The translations under genes and the position numbers were made by a program. A stretch of 38,459 nucleotides of DNA from an uncultured Clostridia bacterium (GTDB lineage: Bacteria > Bacillota > Clostridia > TANB77 > CAG-508), in assembly GCA_947627265.1 (NCBI GenBank), contig CANQVM010000008.1, positions 1 through 38,459 of the forward strand, given 5' to 3'. The notes under the pieces were generated by a model. The model was given only the letters and a program-made list of their open reading frames with translations, ran no database searches and had not been told where the DNA came from. Below, in pieces: positions 1 to 7,385 of this stretch (the first letter of the stretch is position 1; every line of letters starts with the position of its first letter).

Positions 1-21
1 TAATTCATTATCTTGTCCCAT
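1..21 (-). CDS. 5' end of a gene cut by the window edge
   Basis: Seven codons (MGQDNEL) read leftwards off the window edge. The start is supported by a purine-rich GAGAGG ribosome site about six bases upstream and by a well-formed promoter with a palindromic operator just before it. Too little is visible to name the product. The promoter layout would suit an autoregulated DNA-binding protein, but that is inference. Confidence 0.4.
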
Positions 22-40
22 TTTATACCTCTCTTTCTCA

Positions 41-65
41 AGTTATTCGGAAATTCCGAACAACT
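41..65. promoter_or_regulatory. 25-bp near-perfect palindromic operator
   Basis: Arms AGTT-N-TTCGGAA and TTCCGAA-N-AACT are centred on base 53, with 11 of 12 pairs matching. The palindrome lies between the -10 box (89-94) and the ribosome site of the gene leaving the window at its left edge, where a bound repressor would block transcription. The regulator is not identified. Confidence 0.65.
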
Positions 66-88
66 CAAAATCTCTTTTATTTCTTCTA

Positions 89-117
89 TTTATATCATAT
101 TTCTAAAACTTTTTCAA
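89..117 (-). promoter_or_regulatory. sigma-A-type promoter of the left-edge gene
   Basis: On the minus strand, TTGAAA (117-112) and TATAAA (94-89) are separated by exactly 17 bases. It reads toward the palindrome at 41-65 and the start codon at 21. Confidence 0.6.
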
Positions 118-145
118 TGTTTTTGCGAAATTTTGTTCTTGTTTT

Positions 146-310
146 TTATTTATATTTTTGTTTAATTCTATCAGAGATAATATCGGTGAATACCTGTTTA
201 TAATCTTGAATATCACCATCATTTGATTTTGGACAAATAAATACTGCAAATGGTAAATTATCTTTTATTTTTTTATCTTTATTATCCTTTGCCTTTTTCA
301 GAGTATTCAC
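146..310 (-). CDS. small hypothetical protein, 54 aa, possible mobile-element remnant
   Basis: An open frame runs from a GTG codon at 310 to TAA at 146. A GGAAAGGTAG ribosome-like stretch abuts the start, so the spacing is short and the true start is uncertain. The product begins with a Lys/Asp-rich stretch, then NLPFAVFICPKSNDGDI, and ends DRIKQKYK. There is no signal peptide or membrane segment. It lies in a decayed segment beside other gene fragments, so it may be a leftover terminus of a larger mobile-element protein. I do not recognise a family. Confidence 0.35.
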   Translation of the reverse strand: MNTLKKAKDNKDKKIKDNLPFAVFICPKSNDGDIQDYKQVFTDIISDRIKQKYK

Positions 311-503
311 CTACCTTTCCATCTTTAAATTATATTGCTTTAATCTTTGTCCTTATTACTAAAATATACAAGTGGTAAATCCCCTTAAGAGATTTACTTT
401 TACAAAATTTTATCAAGAAAAAGGGTGATTTAAAATAACGGTTAGACTAATGAAAAAAACATCTTAAATTCCAAGAAGTCTGTGAGTTAGAAAATACAGA
501 AGA

Positions 504-662
504 ATGTATGGCTTACATTATAATCATTCAAAGGATTTTAAAGAAAAGCCATTTAAATAATGGTCTAAAAAAACTAGACAATTAAGAGATAAATATAATG
601 ATAAGCAAATAGAAACTTTTAAAACACAATTGAATAAATTAAGCAGTCTATATTGTAAATAA
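504..662 (+). pseudogene. degraded gene remnant with internal stop
   Basis: The frame reads MYGLHYNHSKDFKEKPFK, then a TAA at 558-560, then WSKKTRQLRDKYNDKQ and on to a stop at 660-662. The coding character on both sides of the in-frame stop suggests a decayed gene. Upstream (from about 450) the same strand has further stop-broken coding-like sequence. The family is unknown. Its position beside a relaxase remnant suggests plasmid or phage origin. Confidence 0.35.
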
Positions 663-705
663 AACATTATAAACTACCTATAAGTAGATTATGAAAAATT
701 AAAGA

Positions 706-746
706 AAAAAAAGAAGTGAATTTCATTTTTGATTTTCACTTCTTTT
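706..746 (-). terminator. rho-independent terminator after the LRR gene
   Basis: AGAAGTGAA pairs with TTCACTTCT across an A/T-rich loop. On the minus strand the stem is followed by a run of eight T. It starts a few bases after the stop codon of the leucine-rich-repeat gene. Confidence 0.7.
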
Positions 747-750
747 AACA

Positions 751-1878
751 TTACTTTTCAATAATAACATATTTATAATTATGATTTTGAGCATATTTTT
801 GAGCATTGCTGTTTTCTTGGCAATATATCGTTATTTCTTCAGAATCTCTATCATTAATAAACAAAAAGTCATCTCTATTACTATCATAATCAGAAATATT
901 GGTACTACCATTAATATATACTTCAGATAAGTTAGGACATTTTTCTATTGCTCCTGCCAATATTTCTTTAACGCCATCTTCAATTACGATCGTTTCTATA
1001 TTTTCACATTCATATATAAAATATTTGTTAATTAATTCGATATTGCTTATTGTAATTTTTCTTAAATTATTGCAATATGCAAATGTATAGTATTGTTCTA
1101 CATTTGTAATTGTATTAGGAATGACATATTCTTTATCTTCTTTTCCAGCAGGGTAACATTCAATTATAGTCTTGTCATTATTATAAATAACACCATCTAC
1201 ATTTATATAATTCTTATTGTTTTCGCTTATATTAATTTCTCTTAAGTTAGAACATCCATAAAAAGTATATGTATTTTGTTCCCAAGCTCTTGCATAAGAA
1301 TATGTATTATCATATACATTAATCAATGTATTGTCTGGAATATTTATTTTAGATATATTAGTAAAACTAAACGCTCCTGCATAAATTTTTTCTACACTTT
1401 TAGGTAATTCTATGTCATCTATACTTTTACAATTATAAAATGCATCAAATCCAATATATTTTAAATTATTAGATAATTGTACATCTTTTAAGTTAGTGCA
1501 TCCATTAAAAGCATAATCGCCAATGCTCACAACACTATCTGCTAATTTTACATATTCTAGATTTTTAAAATTGCAAGATTCAATTTTTTCAATTCCAGAA
1601 TGCACAACTATTTTTTTTACATCTTTATTTATATTAGACAAATCTGCTTTTCCATTACCATATACTCTAACGGTATTATAGATATTATAAATATAAAAAG
1701 CATTGTCTCCACTTTTACCTATATTGGTAGGAATTAACCCTACAATTATTCCTGCAAAAATTATAAAAAATGTGATTATTACACTTTTCAAATACCCTGT
1801 ATTTTTAAATTTAAACTTAATTCCTAAAATAGTAAAAATCACTATATATATCAAAGCGTAAACAATTAATAAATTCAT
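751..1878 (-). CDS. BspA-type leucine-rich-repeat membrane protein
   Basis: The 375-residue protein has two hydrophobic segments near the N-terminus (about residues 1-20 and 29-52), then a linker, then BspA/LRR_5-type repeats from about residue 85 to 320. Repeat signatures include SIGDYAFNGCTNLKDVQL and KYIGFDAFYNCKSIDDIEL, with recurring AF..C..L units. Such repeats are usually displayed outside the cell and bind proteins or matrix. Here two membrane helices anchor it and no sortase motif is seen. The start has a good TTTGGAGGTT ribosome site. It sits alone inside the decayed segment, with its own terminator and a palindrome near its promoter. Its ligand is unknown. Confidence 0.75.
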   Translation of the reverse strand: MNLLIVYALIYIVIFTILGIKFKFKNTGYLKSVIITFFIIFAGIIVGLIPTNIGKSGDNAFYIYNIYNTVRVYGNGKADLSNINKDVKKIVVHSGIEKIESCNFKNLEYVKLADSVVSIGDYAFNGCTNLKDVQLSNNLKYIGFDAFYNCKSIDDIELPKSVEKIYAGAFSFTNISKINIPDNTLINVYDNTYSYARAWEQNTYTFYGCSNLREINISENNKNYINVDGVIYNNDKTIIECYPAGKEDKEYVIPNTITNVEQYYTFAYCNNLRKITISNIELINKYFIYECENIETIVIEDGVKEILAGAIEKCPNLSEVYINGSTNISDYDSNRDDFLFINDRDSEEITIYCQENSNAQKYAQNHNYKYVIIEK

Positions 1879-1902
1879 TTTTAACCTCCAAACTTTTTTA
1901 TA

Positions 1903-1943
1903 ATTATAGCATATATTTTGTAAAAATGTGTAATTTTACAAAA
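1903..1943 (-). promoter_or_regulatory. -10 box with adjoining inverted repeat upstream of the LRR gene
   Basis: TATAAT on the minus strand (1908-1903) lies upstream of the LRR gene. Where the -35 box should be there is a perfect 10-bp inverted repeat, TTTTGTAAAA (1916-1925) and TTTTACAAAA (1934-1943). No good -35 hexamer is visible. The repeat may be an operator or activator site. Confidence 0.4.
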
Positions 1944-1971
1944 CTTTTTAAATAACATTTCTAGAAAAGTA

Positions 1972-2200
1972 TTATAATTCCAAATTCCACTCTTTTTTCA
2001 GTTGTTTTTCTGGATAAATTAAAATATTGGTTTCTTTTTCAAAATTTCTAATTACCTCATCTTTAGATTATAATTCAAATTTTTTACAAATCCATTTTAT
2101 AAATTTTTTTACTGTTGTATAAAACTTATCTACTATTTTATGCAAATTAGTTGTTTGCTCATCTCTATGCACTTTTGCAGATAAAATATTGTGTTTTATT
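1972..2200 (-). pseudogene. remnant of MobV/Pre-type plasmid relaxase C-terminus
   Basis: A minus-strand frame with internal stops reads LHKIVDKFYTTVKKFIKWIC, then KKFEL, a TAA, then SKDEVIRNFEKETNILIYPE and a final KEWNLEL before the stop. This resembles the C-terminal tail of Pre/Mob plasmid recombination-mobilisation proteins from gut Firmicutes, from memory of the family. The catalytic N-terminus is absent. It lies next to the broken end of murA, which suggests an old plasmid-related insertion. Confidence 0.5.
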
Positions 2201-2252
2201 TACTTAAATTATCTAATCCACTCATTTATCTTGAGTCTGTCCGATGTATCAA

Positions 2253-2609
2253 TCAAATATCGCAATCCCCTGGATAAGAAAATGTAACTTTTTTGTGTTT
2301 TCCAATTAAACCACCTACAAAAATAACAGAAGAACGCATTTGTCTCATTAGATCTTCTGGAATTTCATATTTATTAATTTTACTTGTATCAATAATTATT
2401 TTATTTGATTTTTTTATTACACTTCCTCCTAATTTTTTTAGTATTTCAAACATCATTTGTGTATCATGTATATTAGGTACATTATATAGTGTTGTTTTTC
2501 CTGCATTTAAAATAGTTGCTGCTATAATTGGTAACGCTGCATTTTTTGATCCTGATATTTCTACCTCTCCTTCAATTTTCTTTCCTCCTTTTATTATGTA
2601 CTCTGACAT
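2253..2609 (-). pseudogene. murA: truncated murA (UDP-GlcNAc enolpyruvyl transferase N-terminus)
   Basis: From ATG at 2609 (good GGTGGG ribosome site) the product reads MSEYIIKGGKKIEGEVEISG, continues with SKNAALPIIAATIL and reaches SYPGDCDI at about residue 118. This is the N-terminal part of MurA, which is normally about 418 residues. The conserved Lys-Asn pair (SKNA) is present. After CDI comes an in-frame TGA and no MurA-like sequence in any frame, so about 70% of the protein is missing, including the catalytic cysteine loop that occurs near residue 115 in many homologues and was not confirmed here. This is a real truncation, unlike the CGG frameshifts. A functional murA presumably exists elsewhere. 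Confidence 0.7.
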
Positions 2610-2660
2610 TTTTCTCCCACCTTTCACATTATTTTGCTATATATTATGTATTCTTTACGT

Positions 2661-2709
2661 AAAAAGTGAATAATAAAAAGAGAAGTTCTCTTTTTATTAT
2701 TCACTTTTT
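2661..2709 (-). terminator. strong terminator after adhE
   Basis: A perfect inverted repeat has 24-base arms (2661-2684 and 2686-2709) around one central base, so the tip opens into a small loop. It ends in T-runs, just downstream of the adhE stop codon. Confidence 0.8.
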
Positions 2710-2719
2710 TTTATAATTA

Positions 2720-5326
2720 TTATTTACCATAATAGCTATCTAAAAGAATTTGCTTTATTTCGCTTACTAGTGGAAGTCTTGGGTTTGCTGTTGTACATTG
2801 ATCTTCAAATGCACGGTCAGCTAACATATCTATTTTAGCTAAAAATTCTTGTTCATCAATTCCTGCTTCTTTGAAAGACTTTGGAATATTCATATGTGCA
2901 TTCATCTCTTTTATTTTTTCAATTAAACTGTTTATTCCTTCTTCTTTATTTTTTGCATTTAATCCTAATTTTTTTGCTAATGTATAATATTTTTCATCTG
3001 CAATAAAGTATTCATATTTTGGAAATGATACAAACTTAGTTGGTTTACTACTATTATATTTTATAACATATGGTAGTAAAATAGCATTTAATCTACCATG
3101 TGGTAAATGAAATTCTGCACCTAGTTTGTGTGCAATTGAATGATTAATTCCTAAGAAAGCATTTGTGAATGCCATCCCTGCAATTGTACTAGCATTATGC
3201 ATTTTTTCTCTTGCTACTTTATCATTTCCATTGTCATATGCTTTTTCTAAATATTTAATAACAAGTTCTACTGCTTTTTCTGCTAATCCATCTGTATAAT
3301 CAGATGCCATATTTGAAACATATGCTTCAAGACTATGAGTTAAAACATCCATTCCAGTATCAGCTGTAATAGATTTTGGTAGGCTCATAACTAAGTCTGG
3401 GTCAATAATTGCTACATCTGGAGTTAGTTCATAGTCTGCCAAAGGATATTTTTTATTTTTTTCCTTGTCTGTAATAACAGCAAATGAAGTTACTTCTGAA
3501 CCAGTTCCTGATGTTGTTGGAATTGCTACCATTTTACATTTTGTTCCTAGTTTTGGAAATTTATAAGTACGTTTTCTAATGTCCATAAATTTTAATTTTA
3601 ATCCCTCAACATCAGCTTCTGGATTTTCGTAAAATAGCCACATTCCTTTTGCTGCATCAATTGGGCTTCCTCCACCTAATGCAATAATTACATCTGGTTT
3701 GAAGATTTTCATGGCTTTTACACCTTTATTTATAGTATCAAAAGATGGATCAGATTCTACTTCACTAAAAATTTCAGAATGAACATATTTGTTTCTTTTT
3801 CTTAAGTGATATAAAATTTTATCAACATATCCTAATTTCATCATAGATTCATCAGTTACAATAAATGCTCTTTCTATATCTGGCATTTTTTCTAAGTATC
3901 CTATTGATCCTGCTTCAAAATAGATTTTTTCTGGAACTTTAAACCATTGCATATTAACTCTCCTTTTACTTGTTCTTTTTATATTAATTAAATTAACAGA
4001 TGAAACATTTGCCGTTGTTGAATTTTTACCAAATGAGCCACATCCAAGAGTAAGTGATGGCATATTTGTATTATATATATCTCCAATAGCTCCATGTGTA
4101 GATGGTGAATTCACTATAATTCTACCTGCTTTCATCTTTTCAGAGAATTTTAATATGGTTTCTTGGTTTTCTGAATGTATAACTGCTGAATGTCCAAGTC
4201 CTCCAAATTCCAATAATTTTTCTGCTTTTTCTAATCCTTCTTTTTCATTTTTTACAATATAGTAAGTCAATACTGGACTTAGCTTTTCTTTTGAAAATGG
4301 ATATTCTTGTCCTATTCCTTCTTCATATACAACTAACACTTTTGTATCTTCTGGAACTTCAAACCCAGCTTCTTTAGCAATTGTATATGGCGATTGACCT
4401 GGCACTTTTGATTTTATTTTGTACCCAAATTCTTCATTATATTCAAACATACTATCTTGTAACTTTTGTTTCTCTTCTTGACTTACAAAATAGCATCCAG
4501 CTTGTTTCATTAAATCTTCAAATTCTTCATATATATCTTTATCTACTAAAACAGCCTGCTCAGATGCACATATCATACCATTATCAAATGATTTTGAAAG
4601 TACTACATCATTTACTGATGTTTTTAATTTTGCTGTTTTGTCAATATAACAAGGCACATTTCCTGGTCCTACACCTAATGCAGGTTTTCCACATGAATAT
4701 GCAGCTTTAACCATTCCTGTTCCGCCTGTTGCTAAAATCAAATCTACTCCTGGATGATTCATTAATATTCTTGTAGCTTCTATACTTGGTTTTTCGATCC
4801 ATAAAATACAGTCTTTTGGAGCTCCTGCTTTAACAGCTGCATCTCTTAAAATTTCTGCTGCCTTAGAACTACATTTTTGTGCTGATGGATGAAATCCAAA
4901 TATTATTACATTTCTTGTTTTAGCAGATATAATAGATTTAAACATTGTTGTTGATGTAGGATTTGTAACTGGAGTTACTCCTGCAATGATACCAACTGGT
5001 TCTGCTATTTCAACATAATCTTCTTCATCATTTTCATTTACAATTCCAACTGTTTTTTGATATTTTATGCTATGGTAGATGTATTCTGTTGCAAACATAT
5101 TCTTTGTTATTTTATCTTCATAAACACCTCTTCCAGTTTCTTCTACTGCCATTTTTGCAAGTTCCATATGGTGTTCTAATCCTGCCATTGACATTGCCTT
5201 TGTTATATTATCTACTGTCTGTTGATCTAATTTTAGATATTCTTCAGATGCTTTTTTTGCTCTTTTTACAAGGTCATCAATCATTACTTGAATTTCTTTT
5301 TCATCTTGATTTTTATTTTCTGACAT
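2720..5326 (-). CDS. adhE: bifunctional aldehyde-alcohol dehydrogenase
   Basis: The 868-residue fusion reduces acetyl-CoA to acetaldehyde and then ethanol, using NADH at both steps. The aldehyde dehydrogenase half occupies about residues 1-430, with the acylating cysteine at about 253 (NGMICASEQ). A linker leads to the iron-dependent alcohol dehydrogenase half starting around Met459 ([15 protein letters not shown]). That half has [13 protein letters not shown] for NADH and the iron-binding histidines in [13 protein letters not shown] and LPHGR. Its length is normal for AdhE and there is no frameshift. The start has an AAGGAGG site. It has its own sigma-A promoter and a strong terminator, so it is monocistronic. 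With pflB it forms the mixed-acid/ethanol branch of pyruvate fermentation. Confidence 0.97.
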   Translation of the reverse strand: MSENKNQDEKEIQVMIDDLVKRAKKASEEYLKLDQQTVDNITKAMSMAGLEHHMELAKMAVEETGRGVYEDKITKNMFATEYIYHSIKYQKTVGIVNENDEEDYVEIAEPVGIIAGVTPVTNPTSTTMFKSIISAKTRNVIIFGFHPSAQKCSSKAAEILRDAAVKAGAPKDCILWIEKPSIEATRILMNHPGVDLILATGGTGMVKAAYSCGKPALGVGPGNVPCYIDKTAKLKTSVNDVVLSKSFDNGMICASEQAVLVDKDIYEEFEDLMKQAGCYFVSQEEKQKLQDSMFEYNEEFGYKIKSKVPGQSPYTIAKEAGFEVPEDTKVLVVYEEGIGQEYPFSKEKLSPVLTYYIVKNEKEGLEKAEKLLEFGGLGHSAVIHSENQETILKFSEKMKAGRIIVNSPSTHGAIGDIYNTNMPSLTLGCGSFGKNSTTANVSSVNLINIKRTSKRRVNMQWFKVPEKIYFEAGSIGYLEKMPDIERAFIVTDESMMKLGYVDKILYHLRKRNKYVHSEIFSEVESDPSFDTINKGVKAMKIFKPDVIIALGGGSPIDAAKGMWLFYENPEADVEGLKLKFMDIRKRTYKFPKLGTKCKMVAIPTTSGTGSEVTSFAVITDKEKNKKYPLADYELTPDVAIIDPDLVMSLPKSITADTGMDVLTHSLEAYVSNMASDYTDGLAEKAVELVIKYLEKAYDNGNDKVAREKMHNASTIAGMAFTNAFLGINHSIAHKLGAEFHLPHGRLNAILLPYVIKYNSSKPTKFVSFPKYEYFIADEKYYTLAKKLGLNAKNKEEGINSLIEKIKEMNAHMNIPKSFKEAGIDEQEFLAKIDMLADRAFEDQCTTANPRLPLVSEIKQILLDSYYGK

Positions 5327-5369
5327 TAAAATTCCTCCTTACTTGTTTTTGTTTATTTTAACCACTTTT

Positions 5370-5397
5370 ATTATATATTATTTGTTTTTTTTGTCAA
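5370..5397 (-). promoter_or_regulatory. adhE promoter
   Basis: On the minus strand TTGACA (5397-5392) and TATAAT (5375-5370) are 16 bases apart, both perfect consensus hexamers. The AAGGAGG site and ATG of adhE follow. A redox-regulator (Rex) site might be expected here, but only a weak GTT-N6-AAC pair is visible. Confidence 0.75.
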
Positions 5398-5497
5398 GAA
5401 CAAAAAATACATAAAAACGTTTTAAAATTTTATTAATTTGCCAGTTAGCCTATTTGCAAATTATAAATTTTCAAAAATCTATATTATTATAATAAAT

Positions 5498-5544
5498 AAC
5501 CACTTAAAATATAAAAATCTGTACATCTTATATTTTAAGTGGTT
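5498..5544 (-). terminator. hairpin downstream of the M23 peptidase gene
   Basis: A perfect 17-bp stem is formed by 5498-5514 and 5528-5544 (core AACCACTTAAAATATAA) with a 13-base loop. It starts 17 bases past the peptidase stop codon and probably acts as its terminator. The T-run is weak. Confidence 0.65.
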
Positions 5545-5560
5545 TATAATATATAATTTC

Positions 5561-6542
5561 TTAATTATATATATAATTTTGAGGATTAACATGTTCTCCA
5601 TTAATTCTTATTTCAAAGTGTAAATGTGGACCGGGTTGAATTTCCTGTTGTTCCAACTGCAGCTATTGTTTCTCCTGCTGTAACTTGTTGTCCAACTGAA
5701 ACATACATTTTACTTGTATGCGCATACCATGTTTCTACTCCATTTCCATGATTCACTTTAACTAAATTTCCATATGATCCATTATAACTAGCATAAGTTA
5801 CCACTCCATCTGCTACAACTTTAATTGGAGATCCATTTTTCGTTGCTATATCTAGTCCTGTATGTGTTGATTTTCTTATACTGCTACTTTCACCATATCT
5901 TGATGAAATTGTTCCTGATATTGGATTGCATGCTAATTTAATTCCTTGAATAGTTGGCATTGAATCTATTTGTGCTTGTAATTTTTCTTCTTCTATTTTT
6001 TGTTCTAATTTTCCTTGTATTTCTTTTTTTGCAATTTCAATTTTGGTTGTTTTTACATCTTCTATATTTTGTGTATATTTTTCTATTATGCTTAAATTTT
6101 CTTGATTTAAGTTATTTATTGTATTCAATAATTCTTCTGCTTCTTCTAACGTATTAACTGCTTCAACTTCTTTATTATTAAGTGCAATTTCATAATATTT
6201 ATAAGTAACAATTAAATTTTGTTTTACCTGATCTATAACTTCAGCTTCATTTGTATTAAATGTTCTTTCTATAAGTTTTAGCTTATATTCTGTAGTTTCT
6301 TTCATATCTATACTATCAACATTTTTTTCATCATTTTGTGTTAAATTTTCTTTTATACTTTCTTCTAAAGCTTTTTTACTTTGAACATACCCTATTTCTT
6401 TTCCAGATATACTTACCTGACAGCTTGGTTTATATTTAATTAAAATTATCGCGATTATAAAACCAAATGCAACTATTGTAATGTTAAAATACTTTATGAT
6501 TTCTTTTGTATAGTATTTAATTTTCCTGTTTAAAATATAAAT
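5561..6542 (-). CDS. membrane-anchored M23 metallopeptidase, read across a CGGU site
   Basis: After skipping one C at the recoding site the product is about 326 residues. It has a transmembrane anchor (about residues 20-38), a charged coiled-coil region, and a LytM/M23 domain with zinc ligands in THTGLD and, after the shift, GPHLHFE. The zero frame would end ...GNSTRSTFTL and lose the essential HxH ligand pair and the conserved TGPHLHFE motif. It likely cuts peptidoglycan peptides or activates another hydrolase. The long frame has no ATG, GTG or TTG before Met at 6305, but it is open back to an ATT at 6542-6540, five bases after a GGAG site, and includes the membrane anchor. I therefore choose ATT as the start. 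A start at 6305 would delete the anchor. Confidence 0.82.
5630..5633 (-). other. CGGU +1 recoding site (glycine) in the M23 peptidase
   Basis: On the coding strand the codons are tca acc CGG tcc in zero frame, and tca acc (C) GGT cca cat with the C skipped. The second reading gives S-T-G-P-H, matching the conserved M23 TGPHLHF motif. Confidence 0.8.
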
Positions 6543-6586
6543 TCACTCTCCTTTTTGATTGTGTTTTTAAAACGCGACTGGCTTTT

Positions 6587-6615
6587 ATTATACTATATAT
6601 TCTTTACAAAAGCAA
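6587..6615 (-). promoter_or_regulatory. promoter of the M23 peptidase gene
   Basis: On the minus strand TTGCTT (6615-6610) and TATAAT (6592-6587) are 17 bases apart, 45 bases upstream of the proposed ATT start. The rest of the 6,543-6,878 gap holds only A/T-rich sequence and the divergent XRE promoter. Confidence 0.55.
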
Positions 6616-6778
6616 ATTATGTATACATGTTTTAGAAGAATTTGTCATATTTAATTAAAAATATTCACTAATTTTTCCATATTTTCCAACTTTTTATCTT
6701 TTTTTCTCTATTTTTCTTAATTTTCATTGCTTTTTTATATTATAAAATAAAATGTTTTATTTTTATATTTATTAATAT

Positions 6779-6807
6779 TTGCATTATTAACTTATAAGTT
6801 ATATATG
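6779..6807 (+). promoter_or_regulatory. XRE gene promoter with palindrome in the spacer
   Basis: TTGCAT (6779-6784) and TATATG (6802-6807) are 17 bases apart. A perfect 14-bp palindrome, TAACTTATAAGTTA (6788-6801), fills most of the spacer. It is a likely operator, possibly for autorepression by the XRE protein encoded just downstream. Confidence 0.5.
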
Positions 6808-6878
6808 TATATTTTAGTTTCTGTAAATTTAAACTATAAAATGCTATTATGTGGCTAAAGAATAGGAAGGTGATACAA

Positions 6879-7220
6879 ATGGCATTAGACTATAGTGTTA
6901 TTGGTCAAAGAATAAAAAGAGCAAGACTTGCTAAAAATTTAACACAAGAAGATCTAGCAGAACAAATTGACATTTCTGTTGCTTTTTTAAGTAGAGTAGA
7001 AAGAGGTAATTCTCATATAAATTTAAAAAGATTAAATCAATTGTGTGGATTATTAGATGTTTCAGAAGGATATATTTTAAATGGTGCATCTAGTAGCTCA
7101 ACAAATTATCTAGATAAAGAGTTTTCAGAATTATTAAAAAGTTGTTCTTCAGAAAAACAAAGACTTATTTATAACATAGCAAAAGTAATTGCTGACTCTG
7201 ATTCTGAATTTGAAAATTAA
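6879..7220 (+). CDS. XRE-family helix-turn-helix regulator
   Basis: The product is 113 residues. An N-terminal lambda-repressor-like domain (about residues 5-65) carries IGQRIKRARLAKNLTQEDLA and ISVAFLSRVERGN, the two helices of the DNA-binding motif and the recognition helix. A short C-terminal helical tail follows. I choose the ATG at 6879 because AGGAAGGTG lies at proper spacing; the upstream in-frame ATG at 6849 has no ribosome site. The gene is divergent from the M23 peptidase and just upstream of pflB, separated by a strong terminator. The palindrome in its promoter spacer suggests autoregulation. Its targets are unknown. Confidence 0.88.
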   Translation: MALDYSVIGQRIKRARLAKNLTQEDLAEQIDISVAFLSRVERGNSHINLKRLNQLCGLLDVSEGYILNGASSSSTNYLDKEFSELLKSCSSEKQRLIYNIAKVIADSDSEFEN

Positions 7221-7276
7221 TGTTTAAATTTTTAATATTTATATATTATTGTCAGATAATAACAAATCAATTATCT

Positions 7277-7324
7277 AAAAAATATTATCAATCAAATTTT
7301 AAAATTTGATTGATAATATTTTTT
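7277..7324 (+). terminator. terminator between the XRE gene and pflB
   Basis: A perfect inverted repeat with 24-base arms meets at 7300/7301 (core ATCAAATTTTAAAATTTGAT), and the 3' arm ends in a T-run. The tip would open into a small loop. It separates the regulator from pflB. Confidence 0.75.
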
Positions 7325-7385
7325 TATTATGTTATTATAATATCCGGAAAAAATGTTAATACTATTAAAAATTAGGAGGTAAATG

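Noticed and set aside
899..1090. Open frames antisense to the LRR, adhE, dapF and other genes
   Set aside because: They overlap clear genes on the opposite strand, lack ribosome sites and have hydrophobic low-complexity composition expected from AT-rich antisense reading.
2225..2260. CGG in the sequence after the murA fragment as a ninth recoding site
   Set aside because: It lies after an in-frame TGA, and reading GGA after it gives no MurA-like sequence.
5340..5365. Rex redox-regulator site in front of adhE
   Set aside because: Only a GTT-N6-AAC pair is present; the TTGTTAA/TTAACAA type arms are not.
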